Shown: positions 51,643 through 62,128, counted from the first letter of the stretch. The stretch: 64,000 bases of DNA from JALEFZ01 sp039817415 (GCA_039817415.1 JBCBVV010000028.1:1-64000); one strand, 5' to 3'. Numbers and translations are program-made. Notes: generated by a model from the letters alone, not told the origin.

Positions 51643-54600
51643 TCATTTAGCACCAACACCTTCCGTCTCCTCTTGCTCCTCCTGAAGGACAAAGCGCTTT
51701 ACCTCTCGAAGCAAGGTCAATACGCGCTTGATATTCTTCACATCCTCAAAAATGAGAGAAAGGTATTTCTCAGATTCTTTCATTCTCACCCTAGCTGAGA
51801 ATATCTGTACATACTGAATGACTCTACCAAAAGCCTCGGACTGGAAAAAATGAGATTCTTTGTTGGAAACGAAATACAAACGAAGAATCTGGCCCTTCAG
51901 CACAACACGCTCCACCCCAATTCTCTTGGCTGTTTCCCTAACCCTTGTCGCATCAAATAAAGCCAATACGGGCGCAGGCATAGGACCAAAACGGTCAATC
52001 ATCTCACGCTGAATGTCTCTCAACTCCTCCTCTTTTTCCGCTCCTGCAATTCTCCTGTAGAATTTTAATCTTTCAGGAATACTAGGTACATACATTTCGG
52101 GTAAACGAAGCTCCAGGTCTAAGTCGATTTTGACATCCTCCACAATAATCTTCCTGCGTTCAGCGATTTCGTCTGCAAAGAGGTCAGAGAAGTGCTCCTC
52201 CTTCAATTCCTTTACCGCCTCATCAAGTATCCTGTGATACATGTCATAGCCAATTTCCGTAACAAACCCACTTTGCTCTGCCCCCAATAAGTCACCAGCT
52301 CCACGAATATCAAGGTCCCTCAAAGCAATATGAAAACCTGATCCCAAATCAGAAAACTCCTCCATGGCCTTCAGGCGTTTGCGCGCATCCTGAGTCAAGG
52401 AAATCTCGGGAGGAGCAATCAAATAGCAAAAGGCTTTTCTATTGGATCGACCTACCCTACCGCGCATCTGGTGTAGTTCGGCAAGTCCATATTTATTCGC
52501 CTCATTGATAATAATGGTGTTGGCATTGGGGATATCCAAACCAGATTCGATGATGGTGGTTGCCACAAGGATATCATAGCCTCCTTCAATGAAGTTGATC
52601 ATGACTTTCTCCAGATCGGGTCCTTTCATCTGACCATGTGCTATCTTTATTCTTGCATCTGGAACCAGCTTTTTGATGCCAGCAGCAACTTCTTCTATGT
52701 CTTTTACCCTAGGGTGAATGAAAAACACCTGTCCTCCTCTTTTCAATTCGTAGGAAATCGCATCTCGAACAACCGTTGGAGAAAAAGTTGAAACGACCGT
52801 TTCAATGGGTTGCCTATTAGGCGGAGGCGTCGTAATCACCGACAAATCACGAATACCTGCGAGAGAGAACTGCAAAGTTCGTGGAATAGGTGTCGCTGTG
52901 AGGGTAAGCGTATCCACGTTGGTTTTCATGGTTTTCAGCTTATCCTTCACATTCACTCCAAAGCGCTGTTCTTCATCAATGATCAACAGCCCCAAATCTT
53001 TAAATTTGACGTCCTTAGAGACCAGCCTGTGTGTACCAACCAAAATATCGACCTTACCCTTGGCCGTATCCTCAAGTGTTTCTTTGACTTCTTTTGTGGT
53101 TTTGAATCGATTGATATAATCAACCGTCACTGGCATATCTCCTAATCTATTGCGAAAAGTTTTGAAGTGTTGAAGGGCCAAAATCGTAGTCGGAACCAGA
53201 ATGGCAACCTGCTTACCATCCATAACAGCTTTAAAGGCTGCTCTAACGGCAATTTCTGTTTTCCCAAAACCTACATCTCCACAAACCAATCGATCCATTG
53301 GGTTGGGTTTTTCCATGTCTGCCTTTACCTCCTCAGTGGTCTTGGCCTGATCTGGTGTATCTTCATACATGAAGGAAGCCTCCAGTTCGCGATGCATATA
53401 GTTGTCAGGAGAGAAAGCAAAGCCGATCATAGCTTTTCTCTTGGCATACAGAGATACCAAGTTAAAGGCCGCCGCCTTGATCCGACTTTTGGTCTTAGCC
53501 TTGGCTTTGGACCAGGTAGGTGAGCCCAATTTGCTCATCTTGGGAATAGCCCCATCCTTCCCTGTATACTTGGAGACCTTATGGAGACTGTTTACATTCA
53601 CAAAAATGGCATCGTCATTCTTGTACATGATCTTTACGGCCTCCTGTGTGTATTGGCCTACCTTGATGGTATGCAGCCCTGCAAACTTCCCAATGCCGTG
53701 ACTTACATGGACGACATAATCACCAGGCTTCAATTCTCGTAGTTCCTTCAGCGTAAGCGCTTGGGACCTTTCTTTATTGGTCTTGGATTTGTATCGGTGA
53801 TACCTCTCAAAAATTTGATGATCGGTATAACAAGCTAATGAGGTTTTGGCATCCAAAAAGCCTTGGTGGATATCTCCAATGACACCGGAAAATTTAACTT
53901 CCTGATCCACTTCTTCAAATATCTCTTCTAATCGCTTCAGCTGTTTTTCATTCTCAGAAAAGATCAAGTTTTGAATACCCTTGGATTGATTTTCCTTGAG
54001 GTGAGTAGCTAAAAGGTTGAATTTCTTCTGAAAAGCTGGCTGAGCTGAGCCTTTCCAGTCCAATACCTTATCCTGGACCTTGTAATAATTATTGTTGGTG
54101 AGTTCGACAACCGAGAATTGCTTCAGTTCCTTGCGATATTCATCTGGATGATAATAGAGATCAACAGGTTTCCGGGACAAGGCCGCTCCCCCACTGTCCT
54201 TAATGAGTTTTTCAAAGGAGTCCTCTGCCTTTTTGAACATACGCTCCAAGTCCGCCTCGACAAATTCTACATTCTGGGTAAAAATCAGCGTTTTTGGAGA
54301 TATATAATCCAGAAAGGATACCTTTTCCTCCTTCAATAACGTTCGCTGAATATTTGGGATGATTGAGATTCGATTCACCTTGTCTTCTGACATCTGGCTA
54401 ACAGGATCAAACTGTCTGATGCTATCTATCTCGTCTCCAAAAAATTCAATTCTATAAGGATAATCGTGGGCGAAGGAATAGACATCCAAGATACCCCCTC
54501 TTACCGCAAATTGTCCAGGCTCATAGACATAGTCCTCTCTTTCAAAACCATACTCATCCAGAAGTTCGGTAATAAACTCCATTCCAAGATCTGTCCCTTG

Positions 54601-55044
54601 TTTAATCTCAAGGGTATTTTTGATCAGGGTCTTTTTATTGAGAACCTTTTCATTCAGCGCCTCTGCAAACGTTACGATGACTTGTCGGCCTGTTTTGGTG
54701 TGGTTCAGTTCATTGAGAACCTCAGCTCGAAGTAGCACATTGGCGTTGTCTACCTCTTCAATTTGGTAAGGTCTTTTATAGGAGGCGGGAAAAAAGAATA
54801 TTTCCTTCTTGGGCATCAAGGACTTGAGGTCATTGTGAATATACAGGGCCTCTTCCTTGTCATTTACCAAAACCACCACAGAACGCTGTGTCAGCCGATA
54901 CATAGCAGCAACCATCATAGCGGATTGACTTCCTGCAAGGCCCTTTACCTGAAATTTTTCACTCTCGGCCTGCTTGACTGAGCTGGCAAATTCCTTCAGA
55001 TCCTCATGCTCTTGGTAACGGTGTAAAATGTCTTCTGTCCTCAA
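51643..55044 (-). CDS. mfd: Transcription-repair coupling factor
   Basis: The 1133-residue protein removes RNA polymerase stalled at DNA damage and recruits the UvrA/B machinery. An N-terminal UvrB-homology module (VRGGILDVYSF) is followed by the RNA-polymerase-interaction domain (LKPGDYVVHVSHGIGKFAGL), then translocase motifs: Walker A GDVGFGKT with Lys595, DEEQRFG, TLTATPIPRTL, and QMRGRVGRSN. The C-terminal regulatory domain is present, so the gene is complete. It is transcribed alone. Confidence 0.97.
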   Translation of the reverse strand: MRTEDILHRYQEHEDLKEFASSVKQAESEKFQVKGLAGSQSAMMVAAMYRLTQRSVVVLVNDKEEALYIHNDLKSLMPKKEIFFFPASYKRPYQIEEVDNANVLLRAEVLNELNHTKTGRQVIVTFAEALNEKVLNKKTLIKNTLEIKQGTDLGMEFITELLDEYGFEREDYVYEPGQFAVRGGILDVYSFAHDYPYRIEFFGDEIDSIRQFDPVSQMSEDKVNRISIIPNIQRTLLKEEKVSFLDYISPKTLIFTQNVEFVEADLERMFKKAEDSFEKLIKDSGGAALSRKPVDLYYHPDEYRKELKQFSVVELTNNNYYKVQDKVLDWKGSAQPAFQKKFNLLATHLKENQSKGIQNLIFSENEKQLKRLEEIFEEVDQEVKFSGVIGDIHQGFLDAKTSLACYTDHQIFERYHRYKSKTNKERSQALTLKELRELKPGDYVVHVSHGIGKFAGLHTIKVGQYTQEAVKIMYKNDDAIFVNVNSLHKVSKYTGKDGAIPKMSKLGSPTWSKAKAKTKSRIKAAAFNLVSLYAKRKAMIGFAFSPDNYMHRELEASFMYEDTPDQAKTTEEVKADMEKPNPMDRLVCGDVGFGKTEIAVRAAFKAVMDGKQVAILVPTTILALQHFKTFRNRLGDMPVTVDYINRFKTTKEVKETLEDTAKGKVDILVGTHRLVSKDVKFKDLGLLIIDEEQRFGVNVKDKLKTMKTNVDTLTLTATPIPRTLQFSLAGIRDLSVITTPPPNRQPIETVVSTFSPTVVRDAISYELKRGGQVFFIHPRVKDIEEVAAGIKKLVPDARIKIAHGQMKGPDLEKVMINFIEGGYDILVATTIIESGLDIPNANTIIINEANKYGLAELHQMRGRVGRSNRKAFCYLIAPPEISLTQDARKRLKAMEEFSDLGSGFHIALRDLDIRGAGDLLGAEQSGFVTEIGYDMYHRILDEAVKELKEEHFSDLFADEIAERRKIIVEDVKIDLDLELRLPEMYVPSIPERLKFYRRIAGAEKEEELRDIQREMIDRFGPMPAPVLALFDATRVRETAKRIGVERVVLKGQILRLYFVSNKESHFFQSEAFGRVIQYVQIFSARVRMKESEKYLSLIFEDVKNIKRVLTLLREVKRFVLQEEQEETEGVGAK

Positions 55045-55392
55045 AATCTCTTAATCAGGTGGTTTTTAGCTGGCTAAAATTACAACAGTTTAACTGGATA
55101 AAACAATCGCTTGTTTGACCAAAATGTTTCTTAGGAAACTCCAATTGACATCTCATTTGACTTATGACGAGAACTTGCATTTTCCGTACAGCCTTATTCG
55201 ACTTTCAATCGTCTGATTTATGAGAAATCTTAGCAAAGAGTTTGATGTTTGTCAATTTAAGGATTAAACAAAACCCTTATTTTTTATCTAAGACAATGAG
55301 AATCGTTTCGTGAGGAATTTTTTTTCCTCTCTTTGATAGGTAACTTTTCTCATTCGTGGTATTATAGTTATACGATCTTTCTACATACACCC
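55045..55392. other. Divergent spacer between mfd and the small membrane protein gene
   Basis: The 348-bp spacer is AT-rich and should hold both promoters. I see no RNA, repeat or clear operator. Confidence 0.4.
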
Positions 55393-55614
55393 ATGGACCA
55401 ATTCCATCACCCAAGAAGAGGTTGGTTACCCCACTTTGTGGATGGGCTAAAATTATCTGTACTAGGTATATTCCTAATTGGATACTTAGCTTTGGTTTTC
55501 CAACCTAACACACATCAAGAGGTAGATTTATCCAAGAGTGATAATCTTCTACATAAAGACAGTGTGATTCTTTCAAAAGGATCAATGAACAATAATCCTG
55601 ATATGAAGGATTAA
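55393..55614 (+). CDS. Small single-pass membrane protein
   Basis: ATG at 55393 gives a 73-residue product with a helix at about residues 20-38 (LSVLGIFLIGYLALVF) and a hydrophilic C-terminus. The preferred start avoids a run of non-membrane residues in the longer frame from 55333. No family is recognised. A terminator follows. Confidence 0.55.
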   Translation: MDQFHHPRRGWLPHFVDGLKLSVLGIFLIGYLALVFQPNTHQEVDLSKSDNLLHKDSVILSKGSMNNNPDMKD

Positions 55615-55615
55615 A

Positions 55616-55645
55616 AAAATAGGCCTCACATGAGGCCTATTTCTA
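55616..55645. terminator. Bidirectional terminator
   Basis: AAATAGGCCTCA pairs with TGAGGCCTATTT across a CA loop with A and T flanks. It serves both the small gene on the plus strand and yidC on the minus strand. Confidence 0.9.
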
Positions 55646-55665
55646 TTTTATTCAGATTACATCAA

Positions 55666-57606
55666 CTATCGTCTTCTGTTTGACCGTCCCTTTCCGGACT
55701 GCTTCTGTCTTTCCTTCATCATGGCTTCCTGTTTCTTTTGCTGATCTTCTACCCATCTTTCCAATCTAGATTTGGGCTTCCCTTTGCCACCCTTTCCTTT
55801 CTTTTTATTCTTCTTTTGATTCTCTCTCATTTCAGCTAATAACTTCTCATCGTTTACAAAAAGTTTCTTGATGAGTGTAGTCTGTGTGATTTGAAGAATA
55901 TTGGAGGTTAGATAGTACAAGCTCAAACCTGCTGCATAGCTATTTAAGAAAAACAGAAGGAAAACAGGCATGATGTAAGCCATGACTTTCATCTGGTTTC
56001 CAGCAGCACCAGCCGTAGGTTGCGATTGCTGAGAATAGAAGGTATAGATAAAGGTAGAAATCGCCATTAACACAGTAAAGAGAGACAGGTGATTTCCTAA
56101 CAATGAACCAATAATTGGAATATTCCCCTCCCAACTGATAAAGGAATCATAGGTAGACAAGTCATGTGCCCAAAGGAATGATTGCTGTCTTAGTTCTACC
56201 GACTGAGGGAAGAAGAAGAACAAAGCAATCAAGAAGGGATATGATAGCAGCATGGGAAGACATCCCCCAAACATGCTTACGCCCATCTCTCGATAGAGTC
56301 CCTGTTTGGCTGCCATCAGCTTTTGCTGGTCATCCTTATACTTCTCATCCAATGCCTTTACCTCATCTGTCTGGTTGATAACGCGCATCTTCGCCATGGA
56401 GACATAGGAGCGGAAAGACAGAGGCAAGACTAACAACCTGATCATGATGGCCAGGATGATGATGATGATACCGTAGTTGTCAATGTAGTTCTCAAGGAAC
56501 TTGAATACATAGGTAGTTCCCTTATTTATCCAGCTGATAAAGGACCAACCCAAGTCCATCTCATCTTCAAAGTCCTCTCCATATGAAACCAAGCTGGTGT
56601 ACTCATTAGGTCCCATGTATACCAGAAAGTTGTTTTCTATATCTGCTGACTTTCTGTCAAGCTCCAGAATCATTTTAGAATTCATGATTCTCGCTGGCTC
56701 GTAGGAATCCTTGGGTGTTTCCTGAGTCAAGGTAGCCGAACGAAGAGGTTTATCTGGAACTATGATGTGAGAGAAAAACTGGCTCTTGTAGGAAATCCAC
56801 TCGATGAGCGAAGGAAGCTTTTCCTTGATGGTCTCATCTTTGGCCTCAAACTTCTCTACATCACCTCCCATTTTGTAAGCCAAAACCGTCTTCGCACGCA
56901 TATTCTTGATATCGTACTCGGTTTTAGGAAGGTTGGACTTCCAGTTCATCTCATAGAAGGTAACCTTACCCAGTCCTTCTTTCATGCCTTTCATTCGAAC
57001 GGCATATTTGAAATCGTAGGTATCTCCTGTAAAAGTATATAGTTGTTCGAGGTACTGCGTATCTGAGATCTTGGCCTTCATGCTCAGCTGAGCAGAATCC
57101 GTACCCGTAATTTCAATTGAAGTTTCAGATGGCTCAAAGTACAGATCCTGAGAGTTAAGTGCTCTGTTGTTGTAGGGGAACTGTAAATAAAAGTGATTTT
57201 GATCGTCTGGAGCTACAACAGGAAGCGGTAAAGAGTCGAAGGTTTTGAAATCATTCAAATAAGCAGATTGAATGTAGCCTCCTTTTTTGGAAATATTTAG
57301 GGTCAGTTTCTCGGTAATTACCTTGATCAGACCGTCTTCCCCTTCTGTAGCAGTCCAAAAGTCAGAGTATTTGTCTTTTAGCCTAGCGGTCCTTTGAGAA
57401 TCTGTTTCAACAATCTCTTCTTCCTCTGCAATCGCTTGTTCGACTGTTTCTGGCGATGATTGGCCATCAGTAAGAGAATCTGTTTGTTGAGTCTCTGGGG
57501 AATTATTGATTGGAGTTTGAGGGTCTTGGTTGGGACTGGAGAAATAAAAGAATCCAAACAACATGATCCCCATCAAAATCAACCCAATTGAAGTATTTCT
57601 ATCCAT
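55666..57606 (-). CDS. yidC: Membrane protein insertase YidC
   Basis: The 646-residue protein inserts proteins into the inner membrane. It has an N-terminal helix (IGLILMGIMLFGFFYF), an acidic spacer, a large periplasmic beta domain typical of Gram-negative YidC (about residues 80-340), and a C-terminal five-helix core with the conserved SFRSYVSMAKM and FGGCLPMLLSYPFLIALFFF-type segments. It ends in a lysine/arginine-rich tail that would contact ribosomes. It follows the CTP synthase gene on the same strand, with a terminator between them, so it has its own promoter. Confidence 0.97.
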   Translation of the reverse strand: MDRNTSIGLILMGIMLFGFFYFSSPNQDPQTPINNSPETQQTDSLTDGQSSPETVEQAIAEEEEIVETDSQRTARLKDKYSDFWTATEGEDGLIKVITEKLTLNISKKGGYIQSAYLNDFKTFDSLPLPVVAPDDQNHFYLQFPYNNRALNSQDLYFEPSETSIEITGTDSAQLSMKAKISDTQYLEQLYTFTGDTYDFKYAVRMKGMKEGLGKVTFYEMNWKSNLPKTEYDIKNMRAKTVLAYKMGGDVEKFEAKDETIKEKLPSLIEWISYKSQFFSHIIVPDKPLRSATLTQETPKDSYEPARIMNSKMILELDRKSADIENNFLVYMGPNEYTSLVSYGEDFEDEMDLGWSFISWINKGTTYVFKFLENYIDNYGIIIIILAIMIRLLVLPLSFRSYVSMAKMRVINQTDEVKALDEKYKDDQQKLMAAKQGLYREMGVSMFGGCLPMLLSYPFLIALFFFFPQSVELRQQSFLWAHDLSTYDSFISWEGNIPIIGSLLGNHLSLFTVLMAISTFIYTFYSQQSQPTAGAAGNQMKVMAYIMPVFLLFFLNSYAAGLSLYYLTSNILQITQTTLIKKLFVNDEKLLAEMRENQKKNKKKGKGGKGKPKSRLERWVEDQQKKQEAMMKERQKQSGKGRSNRRR

Positions 57607-57772
57607 TTTTATTGCTTGTCAGTGCTGTATGAATCAAGGACGAATATTCAAAAGACATATTTTCTCAACCCCTGGTTTAAAAACAGCTCCCATTTTAAGG
57701 CTACAAATTTACGGAAGAATTGTTGGAGAAAAAATATATATGAAATTAAATAGGCATGACCCTCTTTCTTAT

Positions 57773-57812
57773 AAAAAAGGGGATCGTTTAATGAGCAAAC
57801 TATCCCCTTTTT
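57773..57812 (-). terminator. Terminator downstream of pyrG
   Basis: AAAAAGGGGAT (57774-57784) pairs with ATCCCCTTTTT (57802-57812), with further pairing of GTTT and AAAC inside. It lies just after the CTP synthase stop on the minus strand. Confidence 0.85.
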
Positions 57813-57840
57813 ACTAGGCTAAATGGCCGTATATTTTCCT

Positions 57841-59481
57841 TTATTCTTCCTCTTCATTTTCCAATACGAGGTTCTTGTAGTTCAACGCTGCTCGAATCAA
57901 GGATTGGAACAAAGGATGAGGATTTTCTACCGTACTTCTGTATTCAGGGTGAAACTGTGTCGCTACGAAATAAGGATTATCAGGCAGTTCGACGATTTCA
58001 ACAAGGTTTGTTGCTGGATTAATTCCGGTCATGCGCATGCCTGCGTTTTTGAAATCCTCCAAGTATTTGTTGTTGAACTCGTATCTATGCCTATGTCGCT
58101 CATGAATGGTTTCTTCCTTATAGGTATCCCTCACGATAGAGTTTTCAGCCAAACGGCATTCATAAGCACCAAGGCGCATGGTTCCCCCCATTTGCTTGAC
58201 CTGCTTTTGTTCTTCCATCAAGCCAATGATAGGATATGGGGTTTCTGGATCGAATTCAACCGAATGAGCTTGAGCATATCCCAAAACATTCCTGGCAAAT
58301 TCGACCATCGCAATTTGCATTCCTAAGCAGATGCCCAAGAAAGGAATCTTGTTCTCTCTGGCATGCTTAACTGCATATATCTTCCCTTCAATTCCTCTTT
58401 CTCCAAAACCAGGAGCCACCAAAATACCATGGAGTCCTTTAAGGACACGATCGTGGTTTTCTGCTGTGATATCCTCTGAATGAATCCAGGAAATATTCAC
58501 CTTGAGTTCCTCCTCGGATCCTGCAATTTTGAGAGATTCTGAAATCGACAAATAGGAGTCATGCAGCTCAACATATTTTCCTACTAAGCCAATATTGACC
58601 TCATCTAGCGGATTTTTCAACCTGCTCACAAAGTCCTTCCAATAGGAAAGGTCAGGATCTGTTCCCTGTTCTAATCCAAGCCCTTTGAGGACCACCTTGT
58701 CCAAATTTTCCTTTTTCAGGAGGAAGGGTACCTCGTAGATGGATGGAGCGTTGAGATTTTCGATAACAGCTTCTAATCTCACGTTACAGAAACGAGCAAC
58801 CTTAGCTCGAACTTCAGGAGGAATACGAACCTCAGAACGGCAAACCAGAATGTCTGGCTGAATACCTGATTGCAACAAGGTTTTGACAGAATGCTGGGTA
58901 GGTTTGGTTTTCAATTCTCCTACTGCCGCCAAATAAGGAACTAGCGTCAAGTGAATCACCATAACATTTTCAGAACCATGGTCAAATCTGAACTGCCTCA
59001 ATGCCTCGATATAGGGCAAAGACTCAATGTCCCCTACGGTTCCTCCAATTTCTGTGATAACAATGTCAAAGTCCTTGTTCTTGTTGAGCAATTTGAATCG
59101 ACGCTTGATCTCATCAGTAATATGAGGAATCACCTGCACAGTCTTCCCTTCATATTCTCCCAGTCTCTCACGGTGAATAACCGTCTGGTAAATACGTCCG
59201 GTAGTTACATTGTTGGCCTGTGAGGTGGCGGCGTTCAAAAATCGCTCATAATGCCCAAGGTCAAGGTCAGTTTCCGCCCCATCGTTGGTGACGAAACACT
59301 CCCCGTGCTCATAGGGATTCAGTGTCCCAGGATCAATGTTGATGTAGGGATCAAATTTTTGAATGGAAACAGTGTACCCCCTGAGCTGCAACAACTTAGC
59401 CAAGGAAGCCGCGAGGATACCTTTGCCTAGAGAGGAGGTAACACCGCCTGTAACGAATATATATTTTGGAATGCTTGTCAT
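57841..59481 (-). CDS. pyrG: CTP synthase
   Basis: The 546-residue enzyme makes CTP from UTP, ATP and glutamine. The N-terminal synthetase domain has TGGVTSSLGKG and KFDPYINIDPGTLNPYEHGE. The C-terminal glutamine amidotransferase domain has its nucleophile Cys385 in FLGICLGMQ and a His/Glu pair in ATQFHPEY. The length is normal and the gene is complete. Confidence 0.98.
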   Translation of the reverse strand: MTSIPKYIFVTGGVTSSLGKGILAASLAKLLQLRGYTVSIQKFDPYINIDPGTLNPYEHGECFVTNDGAETDLDLGHYERFLNAATSQANNVTTGRIYQTVIHRERLGEYEGKTVQVIPHITDEIKRRFKLLNKNKDFDIVITEIGGTVGDIESLPYIEALRQFRFDHGSENVMVIHLTLVPYLAAVGELKTKPTQHSVKTLLQSGIQPDILVCRSEVRIPPEVRAKVARFCNVRLEAVIENLNAPSIYEVPFLLKKENLDKVVLKGLGLEQGTDPDLSYWKDFVSRLKNPLDEVNIGLVGKYVELHDSYLSISESLKIAGSEEELKVNISWIHSEDITAENHDRVLKGLHGILVAPGFGERGIEGKIYAVKHARENKIPFLGICLGMQIAMVEFARNVLGYAQAHSVEFDPETPYPIIGLMEEQKQVKQMGGTMRLGAYECRLAENSIVRDTYKEETIHERHRHRYEFNNKYLEDFKNAGMRMTGINPATNLVEIVELPDNPYFVATQFHPEYRSTVENPHPLFQSLIRAALNYKNLVLENEEEE

Positions 59482-59745
59482 GCGCTTTTAAAAAACTTGG
59501 GCAAAGGTAAGGTCCTTTGATGAAAATGGGAAATTAAAGCATCAATCATTCATTTTTATAGAGAACTTACATACATCCTAACTTCCTTCTTCCGCTTCTT
59601 GAGAAACTCCTCACCATATCTAGAACGCTTTTCGAGCAAAAGTCTTTGAAAGATAACAAATATTATATTTTCCAATTTTCAGATAATACAATTATTCGCA
59701 ATAGCTGTTTATTCGGGTAATCATTCTCTTGTCCGATTACAGCCT

Positions 59746-60264
59746 ATGAAAAAAATGATACTCTTGCCTATAGCTCTTCTGATCTGTACCATGAGTATGG
59801 CACAAAATGCCATGTTTATTCCCTTTGGCCTTCCACTTAAAAAGGTCCAAAATTCCTTACAAGAAAAGGATTATATCAAGCGGGTCAGCTATGAAAGCGA
59901 AATCATTGAATCCAAAGTAAACCACCGACAAGTAATCCGGTATCACATGAAGCGAGATATTCTCTTCGCCATAGAGGATGAACGAATCTATCTCAATAAA
60001 AAGGAGGCTGAAAGGGTTATTCAAACCTGTGTAGAATACATGGGACGAGGAAATAGAAAGGCAAAGGTACTCAGTAACAAAGGTGGAGTAACTCGCTGGG
60101 GTATGGTAGAAACTGACCGCGTTCTTGAACTGGTAGTAAGCAAGAAAAAAATCACCAAAAAGAAATTTGAGTATCTCGTGGTGTTGAAAGCGACTAGCAG
60201 GTTCCATGGACCTCGTGGGGAAACGGAGGAATTGGCCTCAGCCATTATTGACCGGATGAATTAA
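59746..60264 (+). CDS. Secreted protein of unknown function
   Basis: The 172-residue product has a signal peptide (MILLPIALLICTMSMA). The mature part is basic and mixed alpha/beta (FGLPLKKVQNSLQEKDYIKR, then KKITKKKFEYLVVLKATSRF). No family is recognised. Its last 20 bp overlap the end of the convergent PAP2 gene. Confidence 0.7.
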   Translation: MKKMILLPIALLICTMSMAQNAMFIPFGLPLKKVQNSLQEKDYIKRVSYESEIIESKVNHRQVIRYHMKRDILFAIEDERIYLNKKEAERVIQTCVEYMGRGNRKAKVLSNKGGVTRWGMVETDRVLELVVSKKKITKKKFEYLVVLKATSRFHGPRGETEELASAIIDRMN

Positions 60265-60820
60265 AAGTCAGGATTACTCGGCTATAAAGGAAGAAAATTC
60301 CCCAGCCAAAAAATCCACCTAGCAATCCGCCCACTAATACATCAAGCGGATAATGAACACCTAGGTATATTCTGCTGTACGCTACAAGTATGGCTGCCCC
60401 TAAAAAAATCAGACTGTTCCCCCTTCTCTTGAAGAGTAGGGACAAAAAGGTAGCCAAACCAAAAAAATTGGCTGCGTGAGAAGAGGCAAAGCCATATTTC
60501 CCTCCACATTTATCATGCACCTGATGCACTTCAAAATCCAGTTGAGCTTCCACCTGACAAGGCCTAAATCTTTTGACAGTAGGCTTTAATAGAGAGGAGG
60601 TGATTTGGTCCGTACAGAGGATCAGGAGAGCTACTGCAATAAGAATCCCTCCTATTTTCTTCCATGAATATTGCTTCTTAAGTAGGAATAGCACCACCAA
60701 ATAAGCTGGAATCCAGAACCACTTTTCTGAGATGAGAAACATGAATTCATCTAACCATGGCACATTCGCCTGATTGATGACCTCAAATAATGCTATATCC
60801 CATTGAATGAGTTGTTCCAT
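60245..60820 (-). CDS. PAP2-family membrane phosphatase
   Basis: The 191-residue membrane protein has the three phosphatase motifs: KPTVKRFRP, FASSHAANFFG and SRIYLGVHYPLD. Such enzymes dephosphorylate phosphatidic acid, undecaprenyl pyrophosphate or similar lipids on the outer face of the inner membrane. It lies 3 nt downstream of a second PAP2 gene and is probably co-transcribed with it. Confidence 0.9.
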   Translation of the reverse strand: MEQLIQWDIALFEVINQANVPWLDEFMFLISEKWFWIPAYLVVLFLLKKQYSWKKIGGILIAVALLILCTDQITSSLLKPTVKRFRPCQVEAQLDFEVHQVHDKCGGKYGFASSHAANFFGLATFLSLLFKRRGNSLIFLGAAILVAYSRIYLGVHYPLDVLVGGLLGGFFGWGIFFLYSRVILTFNSSGQ

Positions 60821-60823
60821 TCC

Positions 60824-61585
60824 TTACAAGCCGTAGTATCTTTTCATCAAAAGAGTGAAGGATAGACCGAGCATCAAAAGAGCAAAAACAATGGCCACCA
60901 TTTGCCTAATGAGAAGGGCATTTCCATTTACCTTTGTCCATCTATTTTCTATCCAATTCCCAAAAGTCAAACGAACGAATATAGCCATAAAGGTTCCGAT
61001 CATGGTTCCGGCAATCACATCCCCCAAAAAGTGAACACCGATATAAACCCTCGTCAAGGCGACGATTATACCTGCCACAGCAAGGAGACTTGTTTTCCAT
61101 GCTTTTTCAAAGGGGAAGGCTAACACAAAGGCTGTACATCCACCTGCTGCTGCAGCACTGTGCCCAGAGGGGAAAGCATGCACTTTCAAGACATCTAAGG
61201 AGATGTAAAAAAATTCTGCCTTGTTTTCGAATACCTTTAATGGCCTATCCCAGTCTTCAAAAACGTAATTTTTCCCTATTAGAATGATCATCAATATCCC
61301 AATCATGGTCAGGAATATCGTCCAGATATGCTGGGGTCTAAGGGGAGCCAATATCAAACCGAATAAACCAATCAGAAGAGAGCCATCACCCAAATGCGTC
61401 AAATGGGGCCCAATCTCATCAGCCCAGTTGAAACGAATGCCATTCAGAAAGAGAAAGCTACCCTCATATCCCTTCAACAAAAGGAGAAGAATCCCCATAC
61501 TCCAAAACAGGAGCATACAAATAAAATAGGATCTAAAAACAGCTTTTGTCCATAGGTCGGATAAGCTAAGGGAATTGGATAGCAT
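60824..61585 (-). CDS. PAP2-family membrane phosphatase, second copy
   Basis: The 253-residue membrane protein has a Lys...Arg-Pro motif (KNYVFEDWDRP), FPSGHSAAAAG and TRVYIGVHFLGD, the three PAP2 motifs. It is longer at the N-terminus than its neighbour and only distantly similar, so it is not a recent duplicate. Both may act on lipid-phosphate carriers of the envelope; the substrates are not shown. Confidence 0.9.
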   Translation of the reverse strand: MLSNSLSLSDLWTKAVFRSYFICMLLFWSMGILLLLLKGYEGSFLFLNGIRFNWADEIGPHLTHLGDGSLLIGLFGLILAPLRPQHIWTIFLTMIGILMIILIGKNYVFEDWDRPLKVFENKAEFFYISLDVLKVHAFPSGHSAAAAGGCTAFVLAFPFEKAWKTSLLAVAGIIVALTRVYIGVHFLGDVIAGTMIGTFMAIFVRLTFGNWIENRWTKVNGNALLIRQMVAIVFALLMLGLSFTLLMKRYYGL

Positions 61586-61613
61586 ACGCCAAGCTAAGCG
61601 GAATTATCGACTC

Positions 61614-62120
61614 TTAAAAATCAGAGTCATCAAACCAGTAGACAGCTTGCCAAGCATCAGCTGGATTGGCCTTATTGAGCCTCATTCTAGCTCTACCTGC
61701 TCCCGAGAAAGTTCCCTGATTTTCCGTTTCAATGGTGAGGTTAAAGTTCCTGACGACCAAGGCATCGGTGGTGGTAGAATCCAACTCTATATAGAAGTTC
61801 CAGTCTAGGTTTATCTGAGCGGATGATTGGAACAAATTAAATGAGGTCAATAATTCTGTTGCTCTGTCCCAACTTACCTCCTGCCCTAGTTCCTGGTCAT
61901 AATACTCGAAGATAAATGCCTTCCCGAAAAGGTTACCATACAGGGTGGTATCTCGCAGTTCATAGGCATTTTTAAAGCGCACAAAAAATCCGTCAATCGT
62001 CGTTTGATCCCCAAGAAGATTTACTTGAGAAAGGCCGTCGGGATCATAGGCAGGTGAAAAAGGATTACATCCACCAAAGAAGCCAACCAATAACACAAAA
62101 CCGATCAAATATCCCCTCAT
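61614..62120 (-). CDS. NTF2-like lipoprotein (paralogue A)
   Basis: The 168-residue product has a lipobox (GFFGGC, Cys18). The body looks like an NTF2/SnoaL-like cone (FVRFKNAYELRDTTLYGNLF, FEYYD, then an edge strand ending in WQAVYWFDDSD). It is 8 nt downstream of its paralogue on the same strand. Confidence 0.7.
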   Translation of the reverse strand: MRGYLIGFVLLVGFFGGCNPFSPAYDPDGLSQVNLLGDQTTIDGFFVRFKNAYELRDTTLYGNLFGKAFIFEYYDQELGQEVSWDRATELLTSFNLFQSSAQINLDWNFYIELDSTTTDALVVRNFNLTIETENQGTFSGAGRARMRLNKANPADAWQAVYWFDDSDF

Positions 62121-62128
62121 GTTAGCAG

